Under the pieces are notes generated by a model. That model was not told the origin of the DNA. It ran no database searches and worked only from the letters and a program-made list of their open reading frames with translations. Made by a program: the position numbers and the translations under genes. Below, in pieces: positions 9,791-20,218 of a stretch of DNA of 45,433 nt (positions are counted from its first letter, which is position 1; the number at the start of each line of letters is the position of its first letter). Source of the DNA: Acetofilamentum sp. (lineage in GTDB: Bacteria > Bacteroidota > Bacteroidia > Bacteroidales > DYOH01); contig DYOH01000021.1 of assembly GCA_020720625.1 (NCBI GenBank), forward strand, positions 1-45,433, given 5' to 3'.

Positions 9791-11134
9791 ATGACTTTAA
9801 ACGAACTAACAGCCATTTCGCCGGTTGATGGAAGATACAGGAGTAAAACAGCGCTTTTAGCTCCTTTCTTCTCCGAAATGGGATTAATTAAATATCGATT
9901 GCTGGTAGAAATTGAGTATTTTATCGCATTGGTAAATATACCCTTACCACAATTGTCCGATTTTGATAAAAAGCAATTTACCAAATTAAGAATTATCTAT
10001 ACAGAATTTTGCGAACAAGATGCTTTAGAAATCAAGAAATTCGAAAAGACAAGCAATCATGATGTTAAAGCGGTGGAATATTTCCTAAAGAAGCGTTTTG
10101 ACGATTTACATTTATCGGCTTACAAAGAGTTTATTCATTTTGGACTTACATCGCAAGACATCAATAACACTGCGGTGCCCTACTCGCTCAGCGATGCTCT
10201 TCAAAAAATATATATGCCTGAATTAGAAAATATAATAAAAAATTTATATTTACTTGCCGAGGAAAACGAAGATTTGCCCATGCTAGCACGCACGCACGGC
10301 CAGCCGGCTTCCCCTACCCGTTTGGGAAAAGAAATTAGCGTTTTTATCGAAAGACTTCAAAAGCAGATTGGCTTATTTGGATTAATACCTTTTTCGGCCA
10401 AATTTGGAGGTGCTACAGGTAATTTCAATGCCCATGTAGTTAGTTATCCGGAAATCAATTGGATTGAATTTGCCAATAGTTTTGTAAATCATGTATTGGG
10501 TTTGGAGCGCTCTCAAAACACAACACAAATTGAACATTACGACAATTTGGCTGCCATGTTTGATAATTTGAAGCGAATAAACAACATTTTGATTGATTTT
10601 AGTCGCGATATATGGCAATACATTGCTATGGACTATTTTAAACAAAAAATTACCAAAGGCGAGGTTGGCTCTTCGGCCATGCCGCATAAAGTAAACCCAA
10701 TTGATTTTGAAAATGCAGAAGGAAATTTGGGTATGGCAAACGCTATTTATGAACATCTTTCGGCAAAATTGCCAATCTCCAGACTTCAGAGAGATTTAAC
10801 AGACTCTACAGTACTCCGTAATATTGGTGTGCCTTTGGCCCACTCAGTAATTGCTTTTCAATCATTGCAAAAAGGAATCAACAAGCTTATCGTAAATCAT
10901 GCAAAGATAGAAGCCGATTTAGAGCAAAATTGGGCAGTAGTGGCCGAAGCCATTCAAACCATTTTGCGTCGTGAAGCCTATCCGCAACCTTACGAAGCCC
11001 TTAAAGAACTTACACGCACCAATAACATTATTGATAAACAAGCTATACATCAATTCATTGACCAATTAGCTGTGGCAGAAAATATCAAACTGGAATTGAA
11101 AAAAATTACGCCATTTAACTATACGGGAATATAA
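9791..11134 (+). CDS. purB: Adenylosuccinate lyase
   Basis: PurB splits adenylosuccinate to AMP and fumarate, and SAICAR to AICAR and fumarate, in purine synthesis. The 447-residue product begins MTLNELTAISPVDGRYRSKT, closely like the Escherichia coli type of PurB, and has the fumarase/lyase superfamily signature GSSAMPHKVNPIDFENAEGN. THGQPASPTRLGKE supplies the conserved active-site histidine region. A longer frame opens at 9746 but its extra 15 residues are unlike the family and overlap the promoter box, so 9791 is chosen. The gene starts a run of seven same-strand genes ending with recA. Length is normal (about 450). Confidence 0.96.
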   Translation: MTLNELTAISPVDGRYRSKTALLAPFFSEMGLIKYRLLVEIEYFIALVNIPLPQLSDFDKKQFTKLRIIYTEFCEQDALEIKKFEKTSNHDVKAVEYFLKKRFDDLHLSAYKEFIHFGLTSQDINNTAVPYSLSDALQKIYMPELENIIKNLYLLAEENEDLPMLARTHGQPASPTRLGKEISVFIERLQKQIGLFGLIPFSAKFGGATGNFNAHVVSYPEINWIEFANSFVNHVLGLERSQNTTQIEHYDNLAAMFDNLKRINNILIDFSRDIWQYIAMDYFKQKITKGEVGSSAMPHKVNPIDFENAEGNLGMANAIYEHLSAKLPISRLQRDLTDSTVLRNIGVPLAHSVIAFQSLQKGINKLIVNHAKIEADLEQNWAVVAEAIQTILRREAYPQPYEALKELTRTNNIIDKQAIHQFIDQLAVAENIKLELKKITPFNYTGI

Positions 11135-11138
11135 AATC

Positions 11139-12959
11139 ATGAAAGGACTCAAGAAATTACTTGTATATATTATTCCATATTGGAAAGATGCAGTACTAAA
11201 TTTATTTTTCAATCTATCTGCCATTGCTTTTTCGATTTTCTCCGTTACGATGGCAATTCCATTTCTGGGAATTCTCTTTAATAACCAGGAAATTGTTACA
11301 CAAAAACCCGAGTTTCATCTTAGTTATGAATCGTTTGAGCAATCTTTAAACTATTATCTAAGTCAAATAATAATTGAAAGCGACAAAGCTAGTGCCTTAC
11401 TAAGTATAAGTTTACTGGTAGTTTCCATGACATTTTTCAAAACCCTGTTTACATATTTAGCAAATTATATTACGGCAAAGCTCCGAAATGGTGTGGTAAG
11501 AGACATAAGAAATAAACTTTACGACAAAATATTAATACTTCCTCTCTCCTATTTTTCTGATGAAAAAAAAGGCGATATTATGTCGCGAATGACAAACGAT
11601 GTAAACGAAGTAGAAGCTTCCATTATTCGGTCCTTAAATACATTATTTAAAGACCCTTTAAGTATCATTTTTTACTTAGTTACATTGCTATTTATGAGTG
11701 TAAAACTTACCTTATTTGTATTTATACTTTTACCATTTACAGGCGGAATTATCAGCAGAATAGCTTCTAAGCTCAAACAAAAATCGGCCGAAGCGCAAGC
11801 CCGAATGGGTGGCTTATTATCTCAAATAGAAGAAACCCTTGGTGGTTTAAGAATTATTAAAGCCTTTAATTCTGAAAAAAGAATGACTCAGAAATTTTAT
11901 AAAGATAACAACACCTACACTAGAATAATGATTAAAATGTGGAGGCGAAAAGATTTAGCCAGTCCATTAAGCGAATTTCTGGGTACAGTAGTTATTGTTA
12001 CCATTATGTGGTACGGTGGTTCTCTTATTTTAGAAGGAAATAGCCATTTATCATCTCAATCTTTTTTAGGTTACTTAATGATTTTTTATCTGATAATAAA
12101 TCCAACAAAAGCATTTACAGCAGCTTTTTATGATGTTCAGAAAGGAATGGCATCCATGGATAGAATCAATCAGATACTTGAAGCAAACCAAACAATTACA
12201 GAAAAAGAAAATCCAATAGAAAATGTGGTTTTTGAAAAGCAAGTAGAATATAAAAACCTATCCTTCTCATACGAAAAAGATAAAGTTTTACAAAATATCA
12301 ATTTAAAAATTGATAAAGGCAAAATGATTGCCCTGGTAGGACAATCAGGAAGTGGTAAATCAACACTAGTTGATTTATTACCAAGATTTTACGACTATAT
12401 TGAAGGCGAAATATTAATCGATGGAGTTAACATCAAAGAATTCAGTCTAAAAAAACTAAGAAACTTATTTGGTATTGTAAACCAAGAATCTATACTTTTT
12501 AATGATAGCATTTATAACAATATATGTTTTGGAGTGGATTCCACTACCGAAGAAGATGTAGTAAGGGCTGCCAAAATAGCCAATGCCCACGATTTTATTA
12601 TTGCCACCCCAAATGCATATCAAACAAATATCGGCGATAGAGGTAATAAGTTGTCGGGCGGGCAAAAACAAAGAATTAGCATTGCACGCGCCATTCTAAA
12701 AAATCCCCCCATATTAATACTCGACGAAGCCACATCGGCACTCGATACCGAATCGGAAAAACTAGTGCAGGATGCATTGGCAAATTTAATGCAAAACAGA
12801 ACTTCTATTGTAATTGCTCACAGACTCTCAACAGTAAAAGATGCCGACGAAATATGTGTTTTACACGAAGGAAAAATAGTAGAAAGAGGTAAGCACGAAG
12901 AATTATTAGCATTAGACGGTACTTATGCAAAATTACATAAACTCCAAATGTTTGAATAA
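11139..12959 (+). CDS. MsbA-like ABC transporter, fused permease and ATPase
   Basis: This 606-residue half-transporter is predicted to be an inner-membrane homodimeric exporter for lipid or another hydrophobic substrate. The first 340 residues are a six-helix type 1 exporter membrane domain. The nucleotide-binding domain has Walker A GQSGSGKST, signature LSGGQKQ, Walker B ILILDEATSALD and the switch histidine in AHRLS. It starts four bases after the purB stop and is followed after one base by the mannosyltransferase gene, so it is probably cotranscribed. Family resemblance is to MsbA and related lipid flippases; the substrate cannot be told from sequence. Confidence 0.92.
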   Translation: MKGLKKLLVYIIPYWKDAVLNLFFNLSAIAFSIFSVTMAIPFLGILFNNQEIVTQKPEFHLSYESFEQSLNYYLSQIIIESDKASALLSISLLVVSMTFFKTLFTYLANYITAKLRNGVVRDIRNKLYDKILILPLSYFSDEKKGDIMSRMTNDVNEVEASIIRSLNTLFKDPLSIIFYLVTLLFMSVKLTLFVFILLPFTGGIISRIASKLKQKSAEAQARMGGLLSQIEETLGGLRIIKAFNSEKRMTQKFYKDNNTYTRIMIKMWRRKDLASPLSEFLGTVVIVTIMWYGGSLILEGNSHLSSQSFLGYLMIFYLIINPTKAFTAAFYDVQKGMASMDRINQILEANQTITEKENPIENVVFEKQVEYKNLSFSYEKDKVLQNINLKIDKGKMIALVGQSGSGKSTLVDLLPRFYDYIEGEILIDGVNIKEFSLKKLRNLFGIVNQESILFNDSIYNNICFGVDSTTEEDVVRAAKIANAHDFIIATPNAYQTNIGDRGNKLSGGQKQRISIARAILKNPPILILDEATSALDTESEKLVQDALANLMQNRTSIVIAHRLSTVKDADEICVLHEGKIVERGKHEELLALDGTYAKLHKLQMFE

Positions 12960-12960
12960 A

Positions 12961-13701
12961 ATGACAGAAAATCTGGTTATTATACCAACCTATAATGAAA
13001 AGGAAAACATTGAAAAAATGATTCAAAAAGTTTTTTCATTGCCAGTAGGATTTGATTTACTGATAGTTGACGATAATTCGCCCGACGGAACTGCTCAAAT
13101 TGTAAAAAAACTTCAGCCAAATTTTCCTAATCAATTGCATCTGCTGCAGAGAGAAGGCAAACTTGGACTAGGAACCGCCTATATTGCTGGCTTTAAGTGG
13201 GCTTTACAACATAATTATGCCCGAATGTTCGAGATGGATGCTGATTTTCAGCACAATCCGGATGATTTAGTGAAATTATATCAGGCCAGCGCAGATGGGG
13301 CAGAACTTGTTATTGGCTCAAGGTATATTACCGGTGTAAACGTTGTTAACTGGCCTATTCAAAGGGTTTTAATGTCTTATTATGCTTCTGCTTATGTAAG
13401 AATGGTTACTCGTATGCCGGTTAGAGATGCCACTGCCGGTTTTAAATGCTACTCAAGAAAGGTGCTCGAAGCTATAAATTTCGATAAAATAAAAATGAAA
13501 GGTTATGGTTTTCAAATTGAGATGAAATTTACCTCATGGAAATTAGGGTTTTCTATAAAAGAAGTTCCTATCATTTTTATGCCCCGCGAAGGCGGAAATT
13601 CTAAAATGAGCGGCGGTATTTTCAACGAAGCATTTTGGGGCGTTATTGGCCTTAAATGGAAGAGCATTTTTACTAATTTCAAAAAAATGCATCAACATTA
13701 A
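12961..13701 (+). CDS. Polyprenol monophosphomannose synthase (DPM1-like GT2 glycosyltransferase)
   Basis: This 246-residue enzyme is predicted to transfer mannose (or a related sugar) from a nucleotide sugar to polyprenyl phosphate, making a lipid-linked sugar donor at the inner membrane. It has the GT2 motifs VIIPTYNEKENI, DDNSPDGT, the metal-binding DxD within EMDADFQHNP, and GSRYITG, all typical of the DPM1 branch. There is no C-terminal membrane domain. The ATG at 12961 lies one base after the ABC transporter stop; an in-frame upstream ATG at 12925 would overlap that gene by 35 bases and adds residues before the conserved start, so it is rejected. The sugar specificity is inferred from the family. 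Confidence 0.9.
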   Translation: MTENLVIIPTYNEKENIEKMIQKVFSLPVGFDLLIVDDNSPDGTAQIVKKLQPNFPNQLHLLQREGKLGLGTAYIAGFKWALQHNYARMFEMDADFQHNPDDLVKLYQASADGAELVIGSRYITGVNVVNWPIQRVLMSYYASAYVRMVTRMPVRDATAGFKCYSRKVLEAINFDKIKMKGYGFQIEMKFTSWKLGFSIKEVPIIFMPREGGNSKMSGGIFNEAFWGVIGLKWKSIFTNFKKMHQH

Positions 13702-13728
13702 ATAAGTATTCATCCGTTTAACAAAAAC

Positions 13729-14466
13729 ATGACAAAACTAAGTGTTAATATCAATAAAATAGCCACCATAAGAAATGCCAGAGGTGGAAATATCCCTAAT
13801 GTATTGCATGCAGCATTAGATTGTGAAGAATTTGGGGCACAAGGTATTACAGTACATCCTCGTCCCGACGAGCGCCATATTAGATACCAGGATGTATACG
13901 ATATTCGGCCTAAAATAACCACAGAATTTAATATAGAAGGTTATCCGAGCGAGGAATTTATGAAACTAGTACTCGATGTAATACCACATCAGGTAACACT
14001 TGTTCCCGACCCCCCGCATGTACTTACATCTAATGCCGGCTGGGATACAATTAAGAACAAGAGCTTTTTAAAGGATGTTATTGCCAGATTTAACGCAGAA
14101 GGAATAAGGACATCAATTTTTGTGGATACGAATTTAGCCAATATCGAAAATGCATTAGATACTGGCGCAAAACGATTGGAACTCTACACCGAACCTTATG
14201 CTGCGCAATTTGATGACAATGCCGAAAAAGCAATATCACCTTTTTTGAAAGCTGCCATCAGAGCAAAGGAACTTGGACTGGAATTAAATGCCGGACACGA
14301 TTTAAATTTAGATAATTTAAGCTATTTCATCGAAAAAATCCCTTTTATAAGCGAAGTTTCTATTGGACATGCGCTCATATCCGATGCATTATATTTCGGT
14401 TTGGCCAATACTATTCAAATGTATTTAGCCAAAATTCAGGTAGGACAAGAAAATGCATTAAAATAA
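13729..14466 (+). CDS. pdxJ: Pyridoxine 5'-phosphate synthase
   Basis: PdxJ condenses 1-deoxyxylulose 5-phosphate with 3-amino-2-oxopropyl phosphate to form pyridoxine 5'-phosphate in the DXP-dependent vitamin B6 pathway. The 245-residue product is a complete TIM barrel of the family, with N-terminal [17 protein letters not shown], the active-site HPRPDERHI, and the phosphate-binding segment [17 protein letters not shown] near the end. It starts 27 bases after the mannosyltransferase gene. Downstream enzymes of the run include a PLP-independent set, so cotranscription is positional and not clearly functional. Confidence 0.96.
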   Translation: MTKLSVNINKIATIRNARGGNIPNVLHAALDCEEFGAQGITVHPRPDERHIRYQDVYDIRPKITTEFNIEGYPSEEFMKLVLDVIPHQVTLVPDPPHVLTSNAGWDTIKNKSFLKDVIARFNAEGIRTSIFVDTNLANIENALDTGAKRLELYTEPYAAQFDDNAEKAISPFLKAAIRAKELGLELNAGHDLNLDNLSYFIEKIPFISEVSIGHALISDALYFGLANTIQMYLAKIQVGQENALK

Positions 14467-14478
14467 AACTTACTAATA

Positions 14479-15288
14479 ATGGATTTGTATTATCAGAAAA
14501 TTGGAAAAGGAAAACCGTTTATCATTCTGCATGGCCTCTATGGAATGTCGGACAATTGGCTCTCTATAGGAAAACAATTGGCCGAACACTTCGAAGTATA
14601 TTTAATCGACCAAAGAAATCATGGCAATTCTCCAAAATCAGATAAATTTGGCTATCCGGAATTAGTAAGCGATTTAGAACAGTTTTTCGAAAAACACGGA
14701 ATAGAAAAGGCTAGCATTTTAGGACACTCCATGGGCGGAAAAACGGCCATGTTTTTTGCGGCTGCTCATCCGGAAATGATTAGCAGGCTTATTGTAGCAG
14801 ATATTTCGCCACGTTCGTATGCAGCTATAGCAAATAAAGCACCACAATTAGAAATACACAAAAAAATAATCTCGGCCATGCGTTCTGTTGATTTTGCCAA
14901 AGCCAATTCGCGACAAGATGTGGCAGATCAAATGAGTACCATTATTGCCGAAAAAAGAATTGTGCAATTTCTATTAAAAAACCTTGGCAAAGGAACCCAA
15001 AATGCGCTAAAATGGAATTTATACGTGGAAGGTATTGAACAAAACCTGCACAGGGTGTTAGAAGGTTTTGAAGAAAACATGGAACTCTCCGGTAAATCGT
15101 TTACAAATTTTCCTGTTCTGTTCCTAAAAGGAGAACTCTCCGATTACATTAAAGCCGATGACGAAGCATACATCCGCAAGGTATTTCCTTATGCAGATAT
15201 TGTTACCATCTTTGATGCAGGCCACTGGTTGCATGCCGAACAGCCTCACACATTTTATAATGCACTAATTGATTTTATATTTAACTAA
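14479..15288 (+). CDS. Alpha/beta hydrolase (YbfF-like esterase family)
   Basis: This 269-residue cytoplasmic enzyme is a serine hydrolase of the alpha/beta fold. The nucleophile elbow is GHSMGGK, the oxyanion-forming stretch is HGLYGMSDNW, and the C-terminal histidine lies in GHWLHAEQP. The overall form resembles small esterases such as YbfF. It begins 12 bases after pdxJ. No signal peptide is present and the physiological substrate is not evident. Confidence 0.88.
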   Translation: MDLYYQKIGKGKPFIILHGLYGMSDNWLSIGKQLAEHFEVYLIDQRNHGNSPKSDKFGYPELVSDLEQFFEKHGIEKASILGHSMGGKTAMFFAAAHPEMISRLIVADISPRSYAAIANKAPQLEIHKKIISAMRSVDFAKANSRQDVADQMSTIIAEKRIVQFLLKNLGKGTQNALKWNLYVEGIEQNLHRVLEGFEENMELSGKSFTNFPVLFLKGELSDYIKADDEAYIRKVFPYADIVTIFDAGHWLHAEQPHTFYNALIDFIFN

Positions 15289-15332
15289 ATTATGCTATAT
15301 TTAGGCGCTTAACCCAAATTTTAGAAACAAAA

Positions 15333-15797
15333 ATGACATATTTAAAAGAAGGAGAAAAGGCACCGGCTATACAGGCCGAAATTGGCGGCAAAGAATTTAC
15401 ACTTACATCTTTAAAAGGAAAAAAAATTGTACTATACTTTTATCCCAAAGATGATACTTCGGGATGTACTGCCGAAGCATGCAATTTAAAAGAATCTTAT
15501 ACTGATTTTCAAGCAAAAGGATTTGAAGTTATCGGTGTAAGTCCGGATAACGCTGCATCTCACGAAAAATTCACAAAGAAATACGAACTCCCGTTTCCGC
15601 TTATCGCCGACCCTGAACTAAAAATTATTAAGGACTATGGAGTTTGGGGCGAAAAAAGCATGTATGGTAAAAAATATATGGGTTTGCTGCGTACAACCTT
15701 TATCATAGACGAAAACGGAAATATCGAAAAAATAATAGAAAAAGTAAAAACCAAAGAACATAGTAAACAGATATTTAAAGAACTGAAATTGAATTAA
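15333..15797 (+). CDS. bcp: Thioredoxin-dependent thiol peroxidase (BCP/PrxQ)
   Basis: This 154-residue peroxiredoxin reduces hydrogen peroxide and organic peroxides with electrons from thioredoxin. The peroxidatic cysteine C45 and resolving cysteine C50 sit in [11 protein letters not shown], the spacing of four residues typical of the PrxQ/BCP subfamily with an intramolecular disulfide. FYPKD precedes the site as usual. It lies 44 bases after the hydrolase gene and 7 bases before recA, so an oxidative-stress enzyme and the recombinase are probably cotranscribed. Confidence 0.95.
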   Translation: MTYLKEGEKAPAIQAEIGGKEFTLTSLKGKKIVLYFYPKDDTSGCTAEACNLKESYTDFQAKGFEVIGVSPDNAASHEKFTKKYELPFPLIADPELKIIKDYGVWGEKSMYGKKYMGLLRTTFIIDENGNIEKIIEKVKTKEHSKQIFKELKLN

Positions 15798-15804
15798 AGA
15801 TTAT

Positions 15805-16830
15805 ATGGCAAAGAAAGAAGAAACAAACGAGAGACTCGAAAAACTGAAAGCCCTTCAGTTAACTCTTGATAAAATTGATAAGAACTACGGCAAAGGAACT
15901 ATTATGAAACTAGGCGACAAACCGGTAGAAAATATTCCGGTAATTTCGTCGGGTTCTATAGCCCTTGATGAGGCTCTTGGCGTAGGCGGATATCCACGTG
16001 GTAGAATTATCGAAATCTACGGCCCCGAATCCTCAGGAAAGACAACCTTAGCCATTCATGCCATAGCAGAATCTCAAAAACAAGGTGGAATTGCAGCAAT
16101 AATAGATGCTGAGCATGCTTTTGACCCCGGCTACGCCAAAAGGTTGGGAGTTGATGTTGAAAATCTATATATTTCACAGCCCGACAACGGCGAACAAGCA
16201 TTAGAAATTGCCGACCATCTGATTCGCTCCGGCGCTGTAGATATTGTTGTAATAGACTCTGTGGCTGCACTTACTCCCAAAGCCGAAATAGAAGGCGAAA
16301 TGGGTGATTCAAAAATGGGTTTACAAGCAAGGTTAATGTCTCAGGCTTTAAGAAAACTTACTGCAAATATAAATAAAACGCATGTAACTGTAGTATTTAT
16401 TAACCAATTACGCGATAAAATCGGAGTTATGTTCGGAAACCCCGAAACAACAACAGGTGGTAACGCACTTAAATTCTACGCATCTGTTCGATTGGATATT
16501 CGAAAAATTGGGCAGCTAAAAGATGGTGAAGAAGCAAATGGAAACCGGGTGAGAGTAAAAGTGGTAAAAAACAAAGTAGCACCACCTTTCCGTAAGGCTG
16601 AATTTGATGTAATGTTTGGAGAAGGAATATCAAAAATTGGCGAAATTATAGATCTAGGCTCAGAAATGGAAATCATCAAGAAAAGTGGGTCATGGTATAG
16701 TTATGGAGAAACCCGCTTAGGTCAAGGACGCGATGCAGTTAAGCAACTTATGATGGATAATCCGGAATTAGCGCTCGAATTGGAAACCAAAATCAGAGCA
16801 GCACTTAGAAAAGCAAACGGAGGAGAATAA
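15805..16830 (+). CDS. recA: Recombinase RecA
   Basis: RecA forms filaments on single-stranded DNA, carries out strand exchange and stimulates LexA-type autocleavage. The 341-residue product contains Walker [10 protein letters not shown] (about 72-80), the catalytic region [18 protein letters not shown], Walker [13 protein letters not shown], the L2-loop region [20 protein letters not shown] and the C-terminal domain, and ends in a short tail. Length matches the family (about 340-350). It is the last gene of the plus-strand run and is followed by a strong terminator. No obvious LexA box was recognised upstream; its nearest promoter could lie before bcp. Confidence 0.98.
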   Translation: MAKKEETNERLEKLKALQLTLDKIDKNYGKGTIMKLGDKPVENIPVISSGSIALDEALGVGGYPRGRIIEIYGPESSGKTTLAIHAIAESQKQGGIAAIIDAEHAFDPGYAKRLGVDVENLYISQPDNGEQALEIADHLIRSGAVDIVVIDSVAALTPKAEIEGEMGDSKMGLQARLMSQALRKLTANINKTHVTVVFINQLRDKIGVMFGNPETTTGGNALKFYASVRLDIRKIGQLKDGEEANGNRVRVKVVKNKVAPPFRKAEFDVMFGEGISKIGEIIDLGSEMEIIKKSGSWYSYGETRLGQGRDAVKQLMMDNPELALELETKIRAALRKANGGE

Positions 16831-16847
16831 AATTCTATTTAAAAAGC

Positions 16848-16880
16848 AGGCTGTTTATTGTAAATTAAACAGCCTTCTTT
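16848..16880. terminator. Bidirectional terminator between recA and hemE
   Basis: AGGCTGTTTA (16848-16857) pairs perfectly with TAAACAGCCT (16866-16875) around an eight-base loop. On the plus strand it is followed by TCTTTTATT and on the minus strand by a TTTTT run, so it can stop both convergent transcripts. Confidence 0.85.
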
Positions 16881-16893
16881 TATTATCGTTCAC

Positions 16894-17919
16894 TTATCTC
16901 CACTGTTTATTTTTTACCCATTGGGTTATAAAACAGGCATTTTCGTAAGGAGATTCGGGCAAAAATCCATGACCGAAATTGAAAACCCACTTTTGATTCT
17001 TTTTGCCAAATTGCAGATACTTTTGCAACTCAATTTCGATTTCATTTTGTGGGGAGAACACAAATCTTGGATCTAAATTACCTTGTAATCCTACATCCTG
17101 ATGCACAAATTTGCGGGCCAATTCTAATGGTGTTTGCCAATCAATGCTCACAAAATCACATATATCGGGCGTTATACTCATTATGCCAGTGCCAAATCCT
17201 TTTGGAAAAAAAATAAATGGTATATTACTCTCGCGAACTTTCGAAGCAATCATCTTTACCGAAGGCATAAACAATTCTTCGTATAATTCGTTAGAAATCA
17301 ATCCGGAATTTGTTTCAAAAAGCTGAAAAACTTCAACTCCGTGCTTAATTTGCTCCTCTACATAAACTAATGTAAGCTCGTTTACGGCTGCTATTAGTTT
17401 CTTGGTTTCGGTTTTGTGGGTAAAGAAAAACTGCACAGCATCTTTAAAGTCCGAACGACTACCCAAACCTTGTATCATAAAACTTAAAACAGTTAAAGGT
17501 GCCCCACAAAAACCAATTAATGGAATATTTGCCGGACGAGTAAGCATAATTTGGTCTATAACTTTGTAAATATACTCAAGCTTTTCAGGTTGCGGATTTA
17601 ATTTACTCAACGGATTAGCCATATTTTTAATAGGCGTATCGAAAACCGGGCCATTATCAGTAAATTCCAATCCCATGCCCAAAGCATGAGGAATTACCAG
17701 GATATCAGAAAACAAAATGGCTGCATCAACACCAAGATCGAAAACAGGCAATAATGTAACTTTTGCAGCTAACTCAGGATCTTGCATCATTTGCCAAAAA
17801 GTATATTTCTCTTTCAGGGCATTGTAATTAGGCAAAACCCTTCCGGCTTGTCGCATAAACCAAACCGGAGGACGAACGGTATCCTTTTTATGCAGCGTAT
17901 CTAAAAAAATAGAATTCAT
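16894..17919 (-). CDS. hemE: Uroporphyrinogen decarboxylase
   Basis: HemE removes four carboxyl groups from uroporphyrinogen III to give coproporphyrinogen III. The 341-residue product has the N-terminal signature RPPVWFMRQAGRVLPNY with the conserved arginines that bind substrate, ILFSDILVIPHALGMGL containing the key Asp region, GFCGAPLTVLSFMI and the C-terminal FNFGHGFLPESP. It is the final gene of the hem block, starting 19 bases after hemL, and ends against the bidirectional terminator shared with recA. Confidence 0.97.
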   Translation of the reverse strand: MNSIFLDTLHKKDTVRPPVWFMRQAGRVLPNYNALKEKYTFWQMMQDPELAAKVTLLPVFDLGVDAAILFSDILVIPHALGMGLEFTDNGPVFDTPIKNMANPLSKLNPQPEKLEYIYKVIDQIMLTRPANIPLIGFCGAPLTVLSFMIQGLGSRSDFKDAVQFFFTHKTETKKLIAAVNELTLVYVEEQIKHGVEVFQLFETNSGLISNELYEELFMPSVKMIASKVRESNIPFIFFPKGFGTGIMSITPDICDFVSIDWQTPLELARKFVHQDVGLQGNLDPRFVFSPQNEIEIELQKYLQFGKKNQKWVFNFGHGFLPESPYENACFITQWVKNKQWR

Positions 17920-17938
17920 TAAAATTTAATTATAAGAT

Positions 17939-19237
17939 TTATGAAACCAACTCCTTTAAAGCTTCAAAATTAGCTTCCAATGCCTTATCAATATGATGTT
18001 GTGAATGAGCATTAGAGATAAAAGAAGCTTCGAACTGCGAAGGAGCGAGATAAATGCCACTTTCGAGGGATTTTCGAAAATAACGGGCATACATATCGGT
18101 ATCACTTTGTGTGGCATCGTCGAAAGACTCCACTTTCTCGACACCAAAAAAAAGGGTAAGCATAGATTCCACCTGATTTACACAAGCAATTAGACCCAAT
18201 GCTTCGATATTTTTGCGCATTCCTTCGGCCAATTGCTTGCCCAAATTGCTAATTTTGGCATAAATTTTCTGATTATCGTTGAGCATGCGTAATCCAACCA
18301 AACCAGCTGCCATTGCCAATGGATTACCAGATAATGTTCCGGCTTGGTAAACAGGGCCATTGGGTGAAAGCATTTCCATAATTTGGCGTTTTCCACCATA
18401 AGCACCAACGGGCAAGCCACCACCGATAATTTTACCTAATGTGGTTAGATCGGGAGTAATGCCAAAATATTGCTGCGCTCCCCCGGGAGCGAGCCTAAAC
18501 CCGGTAATCACCTCGTCAAAGATTAGTAAAGTGCCAAATTTTTCGGTAATTGAGCGCAAAAAGCCCAAGAATCCATCTTTGGGAGCCACAACGCCCATGT
18601 TTCCAGCAACAGGTTCCACAATTACCGCAGCAATTTTTTCGCCCATCTTTTCAAAAATCTGTTCAACTGATTCTTTATTGTTAAACTTGGCAATGAGTGT
18701 ATTTTTTGCTATACTTTCGGGTACACCGGGGCTATTGGGTTCTCCTAAGGTAAGAGCGCCACTTCCGGCCTTAATGAGAAAACTATCAGCATGTCCATGA
18801 TAATTACCTTCGAACTTAAGAATAAACTCTCTTTTTGTGTAGGCTCTGGCCAATCTAATTGCGCTCATTGTGGCTTCAGTTCCCGAATTAACCATTCGAA
18901 CCAATTGCATTGCAGGCATCATAAGTTGAATTTGCTTTGCCATTTCGGTTTCGAGCAGAGTGGGCGCGCCATAGCTTGTACCCATTTCTGCGGCACTTTT
19001 AATTGCAGCCAAAATATCTTCCTGAGCGTGTCCCAAAATCATAGGCCCCCAGGAAGCAACAAAATCCAAATATTCGTTATTGTCAATATCGAAAACTTTT
19101 GCACCTTTTGCTCGGGCGATAAAAATAGGTTCAGTACCAACGCTTTTAAAAGCCCTTACCGGAGAATTTACGCCTCCGGGTATATATTGAATAGCTTCTG
19201 CAAAAGCCTTTTTGCTATTATTGGTGGTCATAATCAT
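17939..19237 (-). CDS. hemL: Glutamate-1-semialdehyde 2,1-aminomutase
   Basis: HemL is a PLP enzyme that converts glutamate-1-semialdehyde to 5-aminolevulinate, the second step of the C5 pathway. The 432-residue product has YIPGGVNSPVRAF near its start, LLIFDEVITGFR, and TLGKIIGGGLPVGAYGG with the PLP-binding lysine. The ATG at 19237 overlaps the hemB stop by one base (TGATG), which suggests translational coupling; a second ATG two codons later is an equally acceptable start. Length is typical (about 430). Confidence 0.97.
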   Translation of the reverse strand: MIMTTNNSKKAFAEAIQYIPGGVNSPVRAFKSVGTEPIFIARAKGAKVFDIDNNEYLDFVASWGPMILGHAQEDILAAIKSAAEMGTSYGAPTLLETEMAKQIQLMMPAMQLVRMVNSGTEATMSAIRLARAYTKREFILKFEGNYHGHADSFLIKAGSGALTLGEPNSPGVPESIAKNTLIAKFNNKESVEQIFEKMGEKIAAVIVEPVAGNMGVVAPKDGFLGFLRSITEKFGTLLIFDEVITGFRLAPGGAQQYFGITPDLTTLGKIIGGGLPVGAYGGKRQIMEMLSPNGPVYQAGTLSGNPLAMAAGLVGLRMLNDNQKIYAKISNLGKQLAEGMRKNIEALGLIACVNQVESMLTLFFGVEKVESFDDATQSDTDMYARYFRKSLESGIYLAPSQFEASFISNAHSQHHIDKALEANFEALKELVS

Positions 19238-20211
19238 CAGGATTTTAATAGTTTTGCAAATTCTTTGGCGTGATATGTAAGAATAATATCGCTTCCGGCA
19301 CGTTTAATAGATGTGAGAATTTCTTTTATCATTCTGGGTTCATCAATCCAGCCATTTTGAGCGGCAGCTTTAACCATGGCGTATTCGCCCGAAACATTGT
19401 AAGCTGCAATAGGCATGTTAAAAGTATCTTTTGCACGCCGAATAATATCGAGATAACTAAGTGCCGGTTTTACCATTACAATATCAGCCCCCTCGTATAT
19501 ATCTAATTCTATCTCGCGCATGGCTTCGTTAGAATTTGCCGGATTCATCTGATAAGAGTTTCTATCGCCAAATTTAGGAGCACTGTCGGCAGCATCTCTG
19601 AAGGGTCCATAAAATGCCGAAGCGTATTTTGCAGAATAGGCCATAATGGGCAACATGGTATAGCCATTTTCGTCTAAAGCCTCACGAATTTTCATCACCC
19701 GGCCGTCCATCATATCGCTTGGTGCAATCATATCTACACCCGATTGAGCAAATGTTATCGACTGAGCAACTAAACTACTAAATGTCAAATCATTATCTAC
19801 ATCATTATCCAAAATTACACCACAATGCCCGTGGGTTGTATACTCGCAATTGCAAACATCGGCAATAACGTACATTCCCGGAATAGCCTTTTTAATCGCC
19901 CTAATGGCTTTGGGAATGATGGCATCGTGCTCGGCCGCTATCATACCGGTATCGTCTTTGTGATCCGGAACTCCAAATAAAATTATTGCATTAACTCCTA
20001 AATCGTATAGTTCGATGCATTCTTCAACCAACATATCAATTGATAATTGGCTAATTCCGGGCATAGAATGAATAGGACTATTTTTTTTTGTGCCTTCGCA
20101 CACAAATAATGGCATTATCAAATCGTTGGTAGTTACCAATGTTTCAGAAACCATATTGCGCAAAACGGGGTTCTTGCGCAATCTTCTGAGTCGTGTTACA
20201 GGAAAATTCAT
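19237..20211 (-). CDS. hemB: Delta-aminolevulinic acid dehydratase (porphobilinogen synthase)
   Basis: HemB condenses two 5-aminolevulinate molecules to porphobilinogen. The 324-residue product has DVCNCEYTTHGHCG, whose three cysteines are the active-site zinc ligands of the Zn-dependent class, and GADIVMVKPALSYLD with the Schiff-base lysine near residue 245. The conserved FGDRNSYQMNP is also present. It lies eight bases after hemD and overlaps hemL by one base. Confidence 0.97.
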   Translation of the reverse strand: MNFPVTRLRRLRKNPVLRNMVSETLVTTNDLIMPLFVCEGTKKNSPIHSMPGISQLSIDMLVEECIELYDLGVNAIILFGVPDHKDDTGMIAAEHDAIIPKAIRAIKKAIPGMYVIADVCNCEYTTHGHCGVILDNDVDNDLTFSSLVAQSITFAQSGVDMIAPSDMMDGRVMKIREALDENGYTMLPIMAYSAKYASAFYGPFRDAADSAPKFGDRNSYQMNPANSNEAMREIELDIYEGADIVMVKPALSYLDIIRRAKDTFNMPIAAYNVSGEYAMVKAAAQNGWIDEPRMIKEILTSIKRAGSDIILTYHAKEFAKLLKS

Positions 20212-20218
20212 CGTATTT